The notes beneath the pieces are model-generated. The model saw nothing but the letters and a program-made list of their open reading frames with translations. It was not told the origin of the DNA and searched no databases. Position numbers and translations under genes: made by a program. Of a DNA stretch of 46,323 nt, positions 23,301 through 30,221 are shown one piece after another. Within the stretch, counting starts at the first letter, position 1. Every line of letters begins with the position of its first letter. The stretch is from an uncultured Roseburia sp. (GTDB lineage: Bacteria; Bacillota; Clostridia; Lachnospirales; Lachnospiraceae), in the NCBI GenBank assembly GCA_947383215.1, contig CANDCP010000019.1:1-46323 (forward strand), read 5' to 3'.

Positions 23301-26226
23301 GAATACAGGCGCGAAGACGGATGAGATTGATATTTTCCTTTCGAAAAAAGGCGTTGGCTGGGCGACGCTGCACCGCGTAGAGGATATGAATCTTAGCTGG
23401 TATTATCACTGGGCGACGGGCGAGGCGCTTGGAACAGATGAGAAATTAACGTTTGTACCGATGTTATGGGGCAATTACGGCGCAGAGTGGCAGAGCGATC
23501 CGGCGAACAAGAAATACGGAACCGTATTGTCTTACAATGAGCCGGACTGGTCAGATCAGTCGAACGTTCCTGTGTCGATTGCGTCCGCGCAGGCATGGGT
23601 AGACCGTTATAACGCGGCGAATCCTGACGCGAAACGCGAGCGTCCGGCATCCGTGGAGGAGGCATGGCAGTCATTTATGGATTCCGGCCTTCGGATCGGC
23701 TCTCCGGCAACGGCGATTGCGGCTCCGTACTGTAACGGAAGCGTTACCATGAATAATATTGACGGACCGGACAGATGGTGGTATGATTTCATGGATCTGA
23801 TGGACGCAAACCGCGATAAGGGATGGGATTATGATTTCGTTGCGGTTCACTCTTATGATGCAGGGTGCAGCGCCAAAGGATTCTTAAAGATGATCGACGA
23901 TACTTACGCGCTGACAGGCAAACCGATTTGGATTACAGAGTTTGGTGTGGCAGAGTGGAATGATAACAAGGTTTGGAAGGGTGGAAACCCGCAGACGCAG
24001 AAGCGCGTTATCGAGTTTATGACGGAAGTAATCAACGGATTAGAGGAGAGGGATTATGTTGAGCACTACGCATGGTTCCCGTTTGATCCGAATGACGATT
24101 ACGGCGGGGCGTCCGGTATCTTTGATTATGAGACCGGCGAACTGAATGCATTGGGACAGGTATATGCACAGTTGGGCGTTCCGGAGGGATATGAGATTAA
24201 GCAGTATGAGACAGAAGTGCCGAAGATTGCCAATATCGAGGCGACGCAGACGACCTTAAAGGTTGGCGATATTGCAAACGTTACGGTTGGAAAGGGCGAG
24301 GCGGTTTCCTGGACCTCAACAAACCCGAATGCGATTACCGTTGACAAAGACGGCAATGTAGAGGCAGTCGGCGAGGGAAATGCTACGATCCGTGTGGAGA
24401 CAGCGGACGGCGCGGTTGGTTCCCGCGACTTTACGGTAAAAAATCCTGAGCTTGACAGTGTGACGATCCGCGCGGTGGACGGTTCTGATTTTGGACAGCT
24501 GCTGATCGGAGAAGAAAAGACATTGACATTTGACACAATTCCGAATAAGGAATTTTCCGCTTCCGCAGCGGAGTGGAAGAGCAGCAATGCTTCTGTTGTA
24601 AGAATTGACAACGACAGAAAAATTACGGCGTCAAAACCGGGCGTATCGTTGATTACCGCGACGGTAGCGGGAACGACGGGCTATGCGATTGTCACGGTAT
24701 ACGACGGAGACGAGCTTCCGAGCGAGAAGGCTGAGATTACAAAACCGGACGACATTATGGTGCGCGGCGAGACGATGGATCTGACTGCAACGGTTACTCC
24801 GGCGGGAACTGCGTACACGTGGAAGTCATACACGGAAAAAATTGCGACAGTAGACGAAAACGGTAAGGTGACGGCAAATAAGGTAGGAACGGCATTGATT
24901 TCCGTATGCGTAAACGATGTGCCGATCGCTACGACATACATCACGGTAGCCGCAAAGAGACAGAGTTCGGATGATAAGATTGAGGTGACAGGCGTAACGA
25001 TTACGCCGTCTGCGAGCAGCATCATGGTTGGCGATACGGTGAAGATTAACGCGGAGGTACAGCCTGAGAATGCCACCAATAAGACGCTTACATACAAGTC
25101 AAGCGCGCCGGATGTTGCCAAGGTGGACGCGGAAGGAAACGTAACGGCGTTGAAGGCCGGATTCGTTACAATTACGGCGACCTCTTCAAACGGACTTTTC
25201 GATATCATTACATTTACGGTTATGAATAAGGATGAGGTGCCGGTATCAAAGATTACGCTGAACAAAGATAAGACGGCGATGTATACCGGAGAGGAGATGA
25301 CGCTGAACGCGACGTTTGAACCGGAAAACGCAACGAATAAGAAAGCATTCTTTATTTCAAGCGCACCGGATATTGCGACTGTGGATGAAAACGGAAAGGT
25401 GAAAGCTTTAAAACCGGGAACGGTTGTGATTACGGCGGTTGCGGGAGACGGTTTGGATACGATTTCCATTACAATTACAGACAAACCGGGTACTACGACA
25501 AAGTATACGATCGCTCCGATTCGGGTACCGTCAAATACGATCTTAATCGGACAGCAGATAACGGCAAGCACGACGGTATCCCCGGCGGCTGCAATTACCT
25601 GGTCTTCAAGCAATGAGGCTGCGGCAAGAATAGACAGCAGGGGCGTTATCACAGGCGTTGCCGCTGGACAGACGACAATTACGGCTACCGCGGGAGGCGC
25701 AAAGGTATCTGTTGTTATTCAGGTAAATAAGCCGACCGTAAAATGGAACGTAACCTACAAGACCTGTCCGCTGCAGTTTAAGAAATCGACGACGGCTTTG
25801 AAGGCAATCGGATTGCAGCCGGGAGATAAGATTGTTTCTTATAAGAGCAGCAATACAAAGATCGCAACGGTATCAAAGACAGGCAAGATTAAAGCAAAGA
25901 AGAAAAAAGGTTCCACAAAGATTACAGTGACGACGCAGTACGGCGCGACGGCGACAATTACAATTAAGGCACAGAAGGCGCCTGTAAAAGTAACGAAGCT
26001 TACGGTAAATAAGTCAAAGCTGACAATGAAGAAGGGCGAGACATTCCAGCTTAGCGTTGTTAAGAAATATATTACTTCGCGTTATAAAGTGAAATATATT
26101 TCGACAAAGAAAAAGGTTGCGACCGTATCTTCGAAGGGTAAGATTAAAGCGAAGAAAAAAGGGAAAACCATGATTGTAATTAAATGTAATAAAAAGACAA
26201 AGAAGGTAAAGGTAACGGTAAAATAG
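20347..26226 (+). CDS. Giant secreted GH128 endo-beta-1,3-glucanase with CBM4/9-like, ricin-B lectin and Big_2 modules
   Basis: ATG 20347 is preferred over GTG 20338 because AGGAAAGG (20331-20338) is correctly spaced only from the ATG; this gives 1959 aa. The signal peptide ends near VSA-A (residue 34). Order: CBM4/9-like domain (about 58-220, VKNGTFAYGMDGWD); a poorly recognised beta-rich region with a second binding-like domain; CBM4/9-like (about 474-640, LVENGNFENGFSGW); an Ig-like domain; ricin-B lectin (about 721-882, with QLWKVDE and QRWDI as QxW-type repeats); an FN3-like domain; and a GH128 barrel (about 1000-1280) with NEPD (Glu1065) and TEFG (Glu1198). About eight Big_2-like domains follow, the last two extremely rich in lysine. 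It should hydrolyse beta-1,3-glucan outside the cell, complementing the other two enzymes. No sortase or SLH anchor is seen, so retention through the basic tail is possible but unproven. Confidence 0.9.
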   Translation: MGNRKKLTSRIASILLSVAMVVTSIQFSALHVSAAEGDENANPESRAVSQQELNEAFVVKNGTFAYGMDGWDTFAMIWEGYGTDASFNRVEEGIRVDIKNTGEAGKHAGPWTVALNQAVTVLYKKTYTVSFDVVSTMDRTIYSGIQEGKEGNNGFENGDIALIEPTELKAGEKQHVEYDVEIPVRNVSGNFAIQMGAEEPGVGWEGEHSVTLSNIRLEQKGAREKYIVLTDPDFVDTDRFDLVGGTVGMPEGGAGNRLEFPAGGGSITYKGIQLEEGITYAGTYAARTPYQAAKKANIKATITYADGTVQEIKTEEIEKYTVRYRENFVASKSGEATLTLTSDGEVLLDNFGVWVAGVADALGAVFPRANIMGLSFGLESTKVVLGEDVVINASSASGLGIPEDRPMVVKVDGAEIPSEKYSFQTVSVGTDKFQSTLTIDQSVFVEPDHYAVSLEVGGYENAEPVFVTILPADGNLVENGNFENGFSGWITWFNERYSGTANMTNDYRVAVNMEFFLNWWTEWGDQGPVDWSTQLHTPENIQVERGKTYKLSFKASSTVKRPIAVELTGMKMPKRYFLLDTEEQTFTETYTAEQTGMVSLTFLLGQFTKTAYEDYPFTIENFQKHTMYFTDVSLVDDSRTEEYKKVPSIIGVNEGKTYKAPVSAKVNYRDNEYTVVLTKNGQAVPYTEGTEIKENGEYVITVTDKDDPSITATKHFTIDINLDYSKGYLVIANKSTEKVIEAGGTKAGRPVVQSTYAGRASQFFALDVPDSVENPDSSEYVVLRSMATDLVVDVENSSTEDGAQLILNDYSGSDSQLWKVDETVHQGFVKFENKASGLVINVNGASKTDGLPLNQSANTGNGDEGQQSTDGQRWDIIRTINVQEAIEGKKIDVSTPSAWQKNAVITPIADELNPAGQITTEFYPLEGATSYDIYFDGEKVYTITQDQLENAKSTDDFMITEDGTIKLFNVTYSVKVAKHTFYIQANTGAKTDEIDIFLSKKGVGWATLHRVEDMNLSWYYHWATGEALGTDEKLTFVPMLWGNYGAEWQSDPANKKYGTVLSYNEPDWSDQSNVPVSIASAQAWVDRYNAANPDAKRERPASVEEAWQSFMDSGLRIGSPATAIAAPYCNGSVTMNNIDGPDRWWYDFMDLMDANRDKGWDYDFVAVHSYDAGCSAKGFLKMIDDTYALTGKPIWITEFGVAEWNDNKVWKGGNPQTQKRVIEFMTEVINGLEERDYVEHYAWFPFDPNDDYGGASGIFDYETGELNALGQVYAQLGVPEGYEIKQYETEVPKIANIEATQTTLKVGDIANVTVGKGEAVSWTSTNPNAITVDKDGNVEAVGEGNATIRVETADGAVGSRDFTVKNPELDSVTIRAVDGSDFGQLLIGEEKTLTFDTIPNKEFSASAAEWKSSNASVVRIDNDRKITASKPGVSLITATVAGTTGYAIVTVYDGDELPSEKAEITKPDDIMVRGETMDLTATVTPAGTAYTWKSYTEKIATVDENGKVTANKVGTALISVCVNDVPIATTYITVAAKRQSSDDKIEVTGVTITPSASSIMVGDTVKINAEVQPENATNKTLTYKSSAPDVAKVDAEGNVTALKAGFVTITATSSNGLFDIITFTVMNKDEVPVSKITLNKDKTAMYTGEEMTLNATFEPENATNKKAFFISSAPDIATVDENGKVKALKPGTVVITAVAGDGLDTISITITDKPGTTTKYTIAPIRVPSNTILIGQQITASTTVSPAAAITWSSSNEAAARIDSRGVITGVAAGQTTITATAGGAKVSVVIQVNKPTVKWNVTYKTCPLQFKKSTTALKAIGLQPGDKIVSYKSSNTKIATVSKTGKIKAKKKKGSTKITVTTQYGATATITIKAQKAPVKVTKLTVNKSKLTMKKGETFQLSVVKKYITSRYKVKYISTKKKVATVSSKGKIKAKKKGKTMIVIKCNKKTKKVKVTVK
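24217..26223 (+). repeat. About eight Big_2-like domains ending in lysine-rich copies
   Basis: Repeats follow the pattern I.L......L..G...T.....P..AT....WSSSN...A..D..G.V.A...G...ITAT. They are more diverged than the array in the GH81 protein. The last two copies are loaded with lysine (for example KGKIKAKKKKGSTKI), unlike the acidic copies before them. Confidence 0.8.
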
Positions 26227-26257
26227 CGGATGAGATCTGAGATTTTATCAATGATTT

Positions 26258-26296
26258 GCGGAGCTGCTGCATGTATGCGGCGGCTCCGCATTTTTT
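26258..26296 (+). terminator. Rho-independent terminator after the second GH128 gene
   Basis: GCGGAGCTGCTGC (26258-26270) pairs with GCGGCGGCTCCGC (26277-26289), with two U-G pairs; A and six T follow. Confidence 0.92.
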
Positions 26297-26364
26297 CTGT
26301 ATGCGGTGCCATATTTTAGTCCGGCGCCATTGACCGGATATGACGGCGGAAGGGAGAGAAGAAG

Positions 26365-26802
26365 ATGGGAGCGAAGCGAGAGCTGCCGAAGGGACAGCTT
26401 GATATTTTTGAGGCGATGGAGAGGGCGGCGAAAGCCGTCGACGCGATGGAAAAAAAGAAGGAAACAAAAGAGACGGACACAGAGAAGCGACCGGAAATAA
26501 AACAGAAGAAAAAAGTTATCCTGGCACGCGATATGCGCGCCTGTATGCAAAAGACGTTTCTCAATCCTGTGAATGATGATTTTGCAATGATCGCTTATAT
26601 TGATTATAATATGGTATACCTGAGGAACTGGAATGAGCCTGCACGGTTGAGACAGTTTGAGGAGGCGAAAGATGCGGTAGCGTACTATATAGAACAGATA
26701 GAGCAGATCCGACGGGTCGGAGGGGTAAGGCTGAGCAAGGAAAACGAGCCGTTCTCGGATATGGAATACACAGGTGAAAATTTATATGCAGAAATGATAT
26801 AA
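26365..26802 (+). CDS. Hypothetical small soluble protein
   Basis: 145 aa with a purine-rich ribosome binding site (AGGGAGAG) before ATG 26365. I do not recognise a characterised family. The N-terminal half is highly charged with a lysine/glutamate-rich, probably helical stretch (about 20-50). The C-terminal half looks like a small folded domain (LNPVNDDFAMIAYIDYNMVYLRNW..., then a helix rich in Glu/Gln). No signal peptide or membrane segment is visible. It sits between the glucanase terminator and the asp23 promoter and is probably a single-gene unit. The codon usage and ribosome binding site make it a credible gene, but no role can be given. Confidence 0.65.
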   Translation: MGAKRELPKGQLDIFEAMERAAKAVDAMEKKKETKETDTEKRPEIKQKKKVILARDMRACMQKTFLNPVNDDFAMIAYIDYNMVYLRNWNEPARLRQFEEAKDAVAYYIEQIEQIRRVGGVRLSKENEPFSDMEYTGENLYAEMI

Positions 26803-26814
26803 AAATAAAAATAG

Positions 26815-26843
26815 TTTCCAAAAGGTGAATTTTCTGTTATAAT
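26815..26843 (+). promoter_or_regulatory. Promoter of asp23
   Basis: TTTCCA (26815-26820), a 17-base spacer and TATAAT (26838-26843) preceded by TG, giving an extended -10. AGGAGG (26862-26867) then precedes the ATG at 26875. Confidence 0.65.
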
Positions 26844-26874
26844 GTCCATATAATATCACTTAGGAGGCAGAAAT

Positions 26875-27252
26875 ATGGCTGAAGATAGAAAGATAGTTAA
26901 GATAAAAGAGGATACTCTGGGTGAGGTACGTATTGCTGATGAGGTGGTGGCGATTATCGCAGGTCTTGCCGCTACCGAAGTGGAGGGCGTAGCTTCCATG
27001 GCAGGAAATATCACGAACGAGCTCGTCAGTAAGCTTGGGATGAAGAATCTTTCCAAAGGCGTCAAGGTAGAGGTTGGGGAGGAATCTGTCGTGGTGGATG
27101 TGGCGCTGAATATTGGGTACGGCTATTCCATTCCGAAGGTTTCTTCTAAAGTCCAGGAGAAAATCAAGACGGCGATAGAGACGATGACGGGGCTGGGAGT
27201 CGAAGGCGTCAATGTACGGATTGCCAGCGTAGACATGAAAAATACGAAATAA
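26875..27252 (+). CDS. Asp23/Gls24-family envelope stress protein
   Basis: 125 aa. Asp23/Gls24 proteins are small alpha/beta proteins linked to the cell envelope and to alkaline or general stress in Firmicutes. The family core is seen in IADEVVAIIAGLAATEVEGVASMAG, then VDVALNIGYGYSIPKVSSKVQEKIKTAIETMTGLGVEGVNVRIASV. The length is typical, with no signal peptide or membrane anchor. The gene has its own extended -10 promoter and is followed by a terminator. In many Clostridia it lies directly upstream of nusB, as here. Assignment is firm at family level; the function in this organism is inferred. Confidence 0.93.
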   Translation: MAEDRKIVKIKEDTLGEVRIADEVVAIIAGLAATEVEGVASMAGNITNELVSKLGMKNLSKGVKVEVGEESVVVDVALNIGYGYSIPKVSSKVQEKIKTAIETMTGLGVEGVNVRIASVDMKNTK

Positions 27253-27285
27253 TGCTTTTTTAATGAGGGAAAATGTTGTATAATT

Positions 27286-27313
27286 AAGGGTGTCTGTCAA
27301 GACATCCTTTTTA
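27286..27313 (+). terminator. Terminator after asp23
   Basis: AAGGGTGTCT (27286-27295) pairs with AGACATCCTT (27300-27309; one G-U) around a 4-base loop and runs into a T-rich tract. Confidence 0.75.
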
Positions 27314-27334
27314 TCTTTGGGAAATATATACGTG

Positions 27335-27363
27335 TTGTAATTAGATTTAGGTTAATGTTATCA
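27335..27363 (+). promoter_or_regulatory. Weak candidate promoter of the nusB-recN operon
   Basis: TTGTAA (27335-27340), a 17-base spacer and TTATCA (27358-27363). The match is poor, but the leader of about 170 bases between the asp23 terminator and nusB must contain a start site. A small hairpin (ATCAGC/GCTGAT, 27360-27378) overlaps it. No riboswitch was recognised. Confidence 0.25.
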
Positions 27364-27479
27364 GCCAGTTTAGCTGATGGATACAGTTTTTATATATTCA
27401 CTTTTAATTTTGTTTGTGGTTATAGAAGAAACAATCAATCAGAAATTGCAGATTTGGTGAAAAATTGAGAGGAACCAGT

Positions 27480-27875
27480 ATGAATAGAAGAGAACTCAGG
27501 GAACAGATTTTTAAGATGCTGTTTCGTATAGAATTTTATGAGGAAGCGGACATGGCGGAGCAGTTCCACTTGTCGCTGGACGAGGCGAAGGCTGCTACCA
27601 AAGCGAATCACAGCTATATGGAAAGCAAGTGTGGCGACGTACTGGAAAGGCTGAAAGAAATTGACGAAATGATTAATAAGGCGGCGCATGGCTGGAAGAC
27701 GACGCGAATGGGGAAGGTTGAATTGGCGATCATCCGGCTGGCCGTGTACGAGATCAAATATGAGGAGGATATCCCGGTCGGAGTTGCAATAAACGAAGCG
27801 GTTGAGCTTGCGAAGCGGTATGGCGCAAAGGATTCGCCGTCGTTTGTTAACGGGGTGCTGGCAAAGATTGCATGA
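27480..27875 (+). CDS. nusB: Transcription antitermination factor NusB
   Basis: 131 aa, RNA-binding helical protein that acts with NusE in rRNA antitermination. ATG 27480 is used because GAGAGGA lies 6 bases upstream; the TTG at 27465 lies over that site. Typical motifs are RRELREQIFKMLFRIEF at the start, MGKVELAIIRLAVYEIKY in the middle and VGVAINEAVELAKRYG...SFVNGVLAKI at the end. The stop overlaps the xseA start by ATGA (27872-27875), beginning a packed operon that runs to recN. Confidence 0.96.
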   Translation: MNRRELREQIFKMLFRIEFYEEADMAEQFHLSLDEAKAATKANHSYMESKCGDVLERLKEIDEMINKAAHGWKTTRMGKVELAIIRLAVYEIKYEEDIPVGVAINEAVELAKRYGAKDSPSFVNGVLAKIA

Positions 27876-29107
27876 AAGAAAACATATATAAAGTAGCTCA
27901 GATCAACCATTATATAAAAAATATGTTTGCACAGGATTTTGTGCTGAATCATATTTCGGTGAGCGGAGAGGTGTCAAACTGTAAATACCATCCGTCGGGC
28001 CATATTTATTTTACGATAAAAGACGAGGGGAGCGCGTTGAACGCGATAATGTTTTCAGGAAATCGAAAAGGCCTTTCTTTTATGATGCGCGACGGCGATC
28101 ATATTGTGGCGTCCGGTTCGATAGAGGTTTATGATAGAGACGGGAAATACCAGTTGTATGCCAAGAAAATTATTCCGGCGGGAACCGGCGAATTATATCT
28201 GAGATATGAGGCGCTGAAAAGAGAGCTTGAGGAAATGGGGATGTTTGCGGCGGAGTATAAGAGGCCGATTCCGAAGTTTGCGATGCGCGTCGGGATTGTG
28301 ACAGCGTCTACCGGGGCGGCGATCCGGGATATTTGCAATATTTCCGGAAGAAGAAATCCGTATGTGCAGTTAATCTTGTACCCGGCGCTGGTGCAGGGCG
28401 AGGGCGCGGCGGCCAGTATTGTAAACGGGATACGCGCGCTTGACGCTATGGGGCTTGACGTGTTGATTGTCGGAAGGGGCGGAGGTTCCATCGAAGATTT
28501 GTGGGCGTTCAATGAGGAGATTGTCGCGAGGGCGGTGTTTGAGTGCGGCACGCCCGTCATTTCGGCGGTCGGACACGAGACGGATACAACCATCATAGAT
28601 TATGTCGCGGATATGCGCGCGCCCACACCCTCGGCGGCGGCCGAGCTTGCGGTATTTGATATCCGGGCGTTTTATGAAAAACTGGGAAACTGCCGCGTTC
28701 TTTTAGAGAAAAATATGTCTGCGCAGCTTGCCGGGGCGAGAGGGAGGCTTAAACAGATGCAAAAGCATCTGCGCTACCTAAGTCCGGCAAATCAGTTAAA
28801 CCAGAAACGCCAGTATGCGGCGGGACTTGAGGAAACGTTACGGAGGCAGATGCGGGACTTGCTTTTAGCCAGAAAACGCCGGCTCGAGTTTTTTGCGGGC
28901 AGGCTCGACGGGATCTCTCCGTTAAAGAGATTGTGGCAGGGATATTCCTTTGTCGCCGGGCCGGATGGCAGAGGGATTAGCGATGTCAGACAGGTCCGGG
29001 AGGGGGAGACGCTTGATATTCATGTGTTGAACGGGAACATTTATGCCTCTGTGATGCGAACAGAGGAAAAAGAGAGGAGAGGCGATGGGGCAGAGAGCGG
29101 AACATGA
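27872..29107 (+). CDS. xseA: Exodeoxyribonuclease VII large subunit
   Basis: 411 aa, catalytic subunit of exonuclease VII, which degrades single-stranded DNA. The N-terminal OB-fold (about 1-100: VSGEVSNCKYHPSGHIYFTIKD) binds DNA. The catalytic region follows, with VGIVTASTGAAIRDI, VLIVGRGGGSIEDLWAFN and PVISAVGHETDTTIIDYVADMRAPTPSAAAEL, then a coiled region and the C-terminal PLKRLWQGYSFV. It overlaps nusB by 4 bases and xseB by 23 bases, so the three are translationally coupled. Slightly short for the family but with all recognisable motifs. Confidence 0.96.
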   Translation: MKENIYKVAQINHYIKNMFAQDFVLNHISVSGEVSNCKYHPSGHIYFTIKDEGSALNAIMFSGNRKGLSFMMRDGDHIVASGSIEVYDRDGKYQLYAKKIIPAGTGELYLRYEALKRELEEMGMFAAEYKRPIPKFAMRVGIVTASTGAAIRDICNISGRRNPYVQLILYPALVQGEGAAASIVNGIRALDAMGLDVLIVGRGGGSIEDLWAFNEEIVARAVFECGTPVISAVGHETDTTIIDYVADMRAPTPSAAAELAVFDIRAFYEKLGNCRVLLEKNMSAQLAGARGRLKQMQKHLRYLSPANQLNQKRQYAAGLEETLRRQMRDLLLARKRRLEFFAGRLDGISPLKRLWQGYSFVAGPDGRGISDVRQVREGETLDIHVLNGNIYASVMRTEEKERRGDGAESGT

Positions 29108-29309
29108 AAAAGAAGAAACCCTGGAAGAATGCTTTTTACAGATTGAAGAGCTGATCGAACGGTTGGAAGGAGCGGATATCTCTCTGGAAGATGCGTTTAA
29201 AATGTATGAAAAGGGAATGAAAAAGATAAAAGAATGCAATGATAAGATAGAAAAAGTAGAAAAGCAGATGCTTGTGTTAAATGAGCAGGGAGAATTGGAA
29301 AGCTTATAG
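29085..29309 (+). CDS. xseB: Exodeoxyribonuclease VII small subunit
   Basis: 74 aa, the short helical subunit needed for exonuclease VII assembly. ATG 29085 lies inside xseA and has GAGAGG just upstream; the ATG at 29104 is out of frame. The family signature is visible (LEECFLQIEELIERLEGADISLEDAFKMYEKGMKKIKECNDKIEKVEKQM). It is 9 bases from ispA. Confidence 0.94.
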   Translation: MGQRAEHEKEETLEECFLQIEELIERLEGADISLEDAFKMYEKGMKKIKECNDKIEKVEKQMLVLNEQGELESL

Positions 29310-29318
29310 GAGGCTGAG

Positions 29319-30209
29319 ATGGAGATAAAGGAACAAATCGCCCTCCGGGCGGCGGCAATTGAAGAGATTATAAAAAAATACCTGCCAAAAGAGACAGGAT
29401 ATCAAAAGACAGTCATTGAGGCTATGAATTACAGTATGATGGCGGGCGGGAAACGCCTGCGTCCGATGTTAATGCAGGAGACATATCGGATGTTTGGCGG
29501 CAAATCGGAAGTGATCGAGCCGTTTATGGCCGCAATAGAGATGATCCATACGTATTCTTTGATCCATGACGATCTTCCGGCGATGGATAATGACGAGTAC
29601 AGACGCGGCCGCAAGACGACGCACATTGTCTATGGAGAGGCGGTTGCGATTCTGGCGGGAGACGGACTTTTGAATCTGGCGTTTGAGACGGCGGTTGGGG
29701 CGCTGGAAATCGAGCCGGAGAATCATAATATTGCAAGGGCGCTTCAGATACTTTCCGCCAGAGCCGGAATATTCGGCATGATCGGGGGGCAGACTGTTGA
29801 TATCGAGACGGATCGGACAAAGGAAGTCACGAGAGAACAGCTTGATTTTATTTACCGTCTCAAGACGGGAGCACTGATAGAGGCGGCTATGCTGATCGGC
29901 GCAATTTTGGCGGGCGCGACAAAAAACGAGCAGAGCCGGATTTCAGAGATTGCGAACTGTGTCGGTCTTGCATTTCAGATACAGGATGATATTTTGGATG
30001 TGACAAGCACCGAGGAGGTTCTTGGGAAACCGGTTGGCAGCGATGAAAAGAACGGAAAGGCGACGTACGTTACCTACGAAGGGATTGAGAAGTCGGCGGA
30101 GGATGTGGCGCGTTTATCGCAGGACGCCATAAAAAAACTGCAGGCGCTTGTCGTAAAAAATGAGTTTTTGACAGAGCTTTTGTCATTCTTAATACATAGA
30201 GAAAAATAA
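29319..30209 (+). CDS. ispA: Farnesyl/geranyl diphosphate synthase (polyprenyl synthetase)
   Basis: 296 aa, trans-isoprenyl diphosphate synthase that condenses isopentenyl diphosphate onto allylic diphosphates, probably making farnesyl diphosphate for undecaprenyl and quinone synthesis. The first aspartate-rich motif is in LIHDDLPAMDND and the second in QIQDDILDV. GGKRLRP, the substrate-binding region, is present. Length and order (xseB-ispA-dxs) are those of Firmicutes. Chain length cannot be fixed from sequence alone, but the residues before the first motif (HTYSLIHDD) match short-chain enzymes. Confidence 0.94.
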   Translation: MEIKEQIALRAAAIEEIIKKYLPKETGYQKTVIEAMNYSMMAGGKRLRPMLMQETYRMFGGKSEVIEPFMAAIEMIHTYSLIHDDLPAMDNDEYRRGRKTTHIVYGEAVAILAGDGLLNLAFETAVGALEIEPENHNIARALQILSARAGIFGMIGGQTVDIETDRTKEVTREQLDFIYRLKTGALIEAAMLIGAILAGATKNEQSRISEIANCVGLAFQIQDDILDVTSTEEVLGKPVGSDEKNGKATYVTYEGIEKSAEDVARLSQDAIKKLQALVVKNEFLTELLSFLIHREK

Positions 30210-30221
30210 TGAGGTACCGGT

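Noticed and set aside
24681-25652. Long antisense open frame (323 codons) opposite the Big_2 array
   Set aside because: It lies wholly inside a well-supported gene, encodes a Val/Ser/Thr-rich mirror of the repeat codons and has no ribosome binding site; such frames arise from biased codon use.
27310-27479. Possible riboswitch or T-box in the nusB leader
   Set aside because: No T-box sequence, anti-terminator pair or known riboswitch core could be recognised; only one short hairpin.
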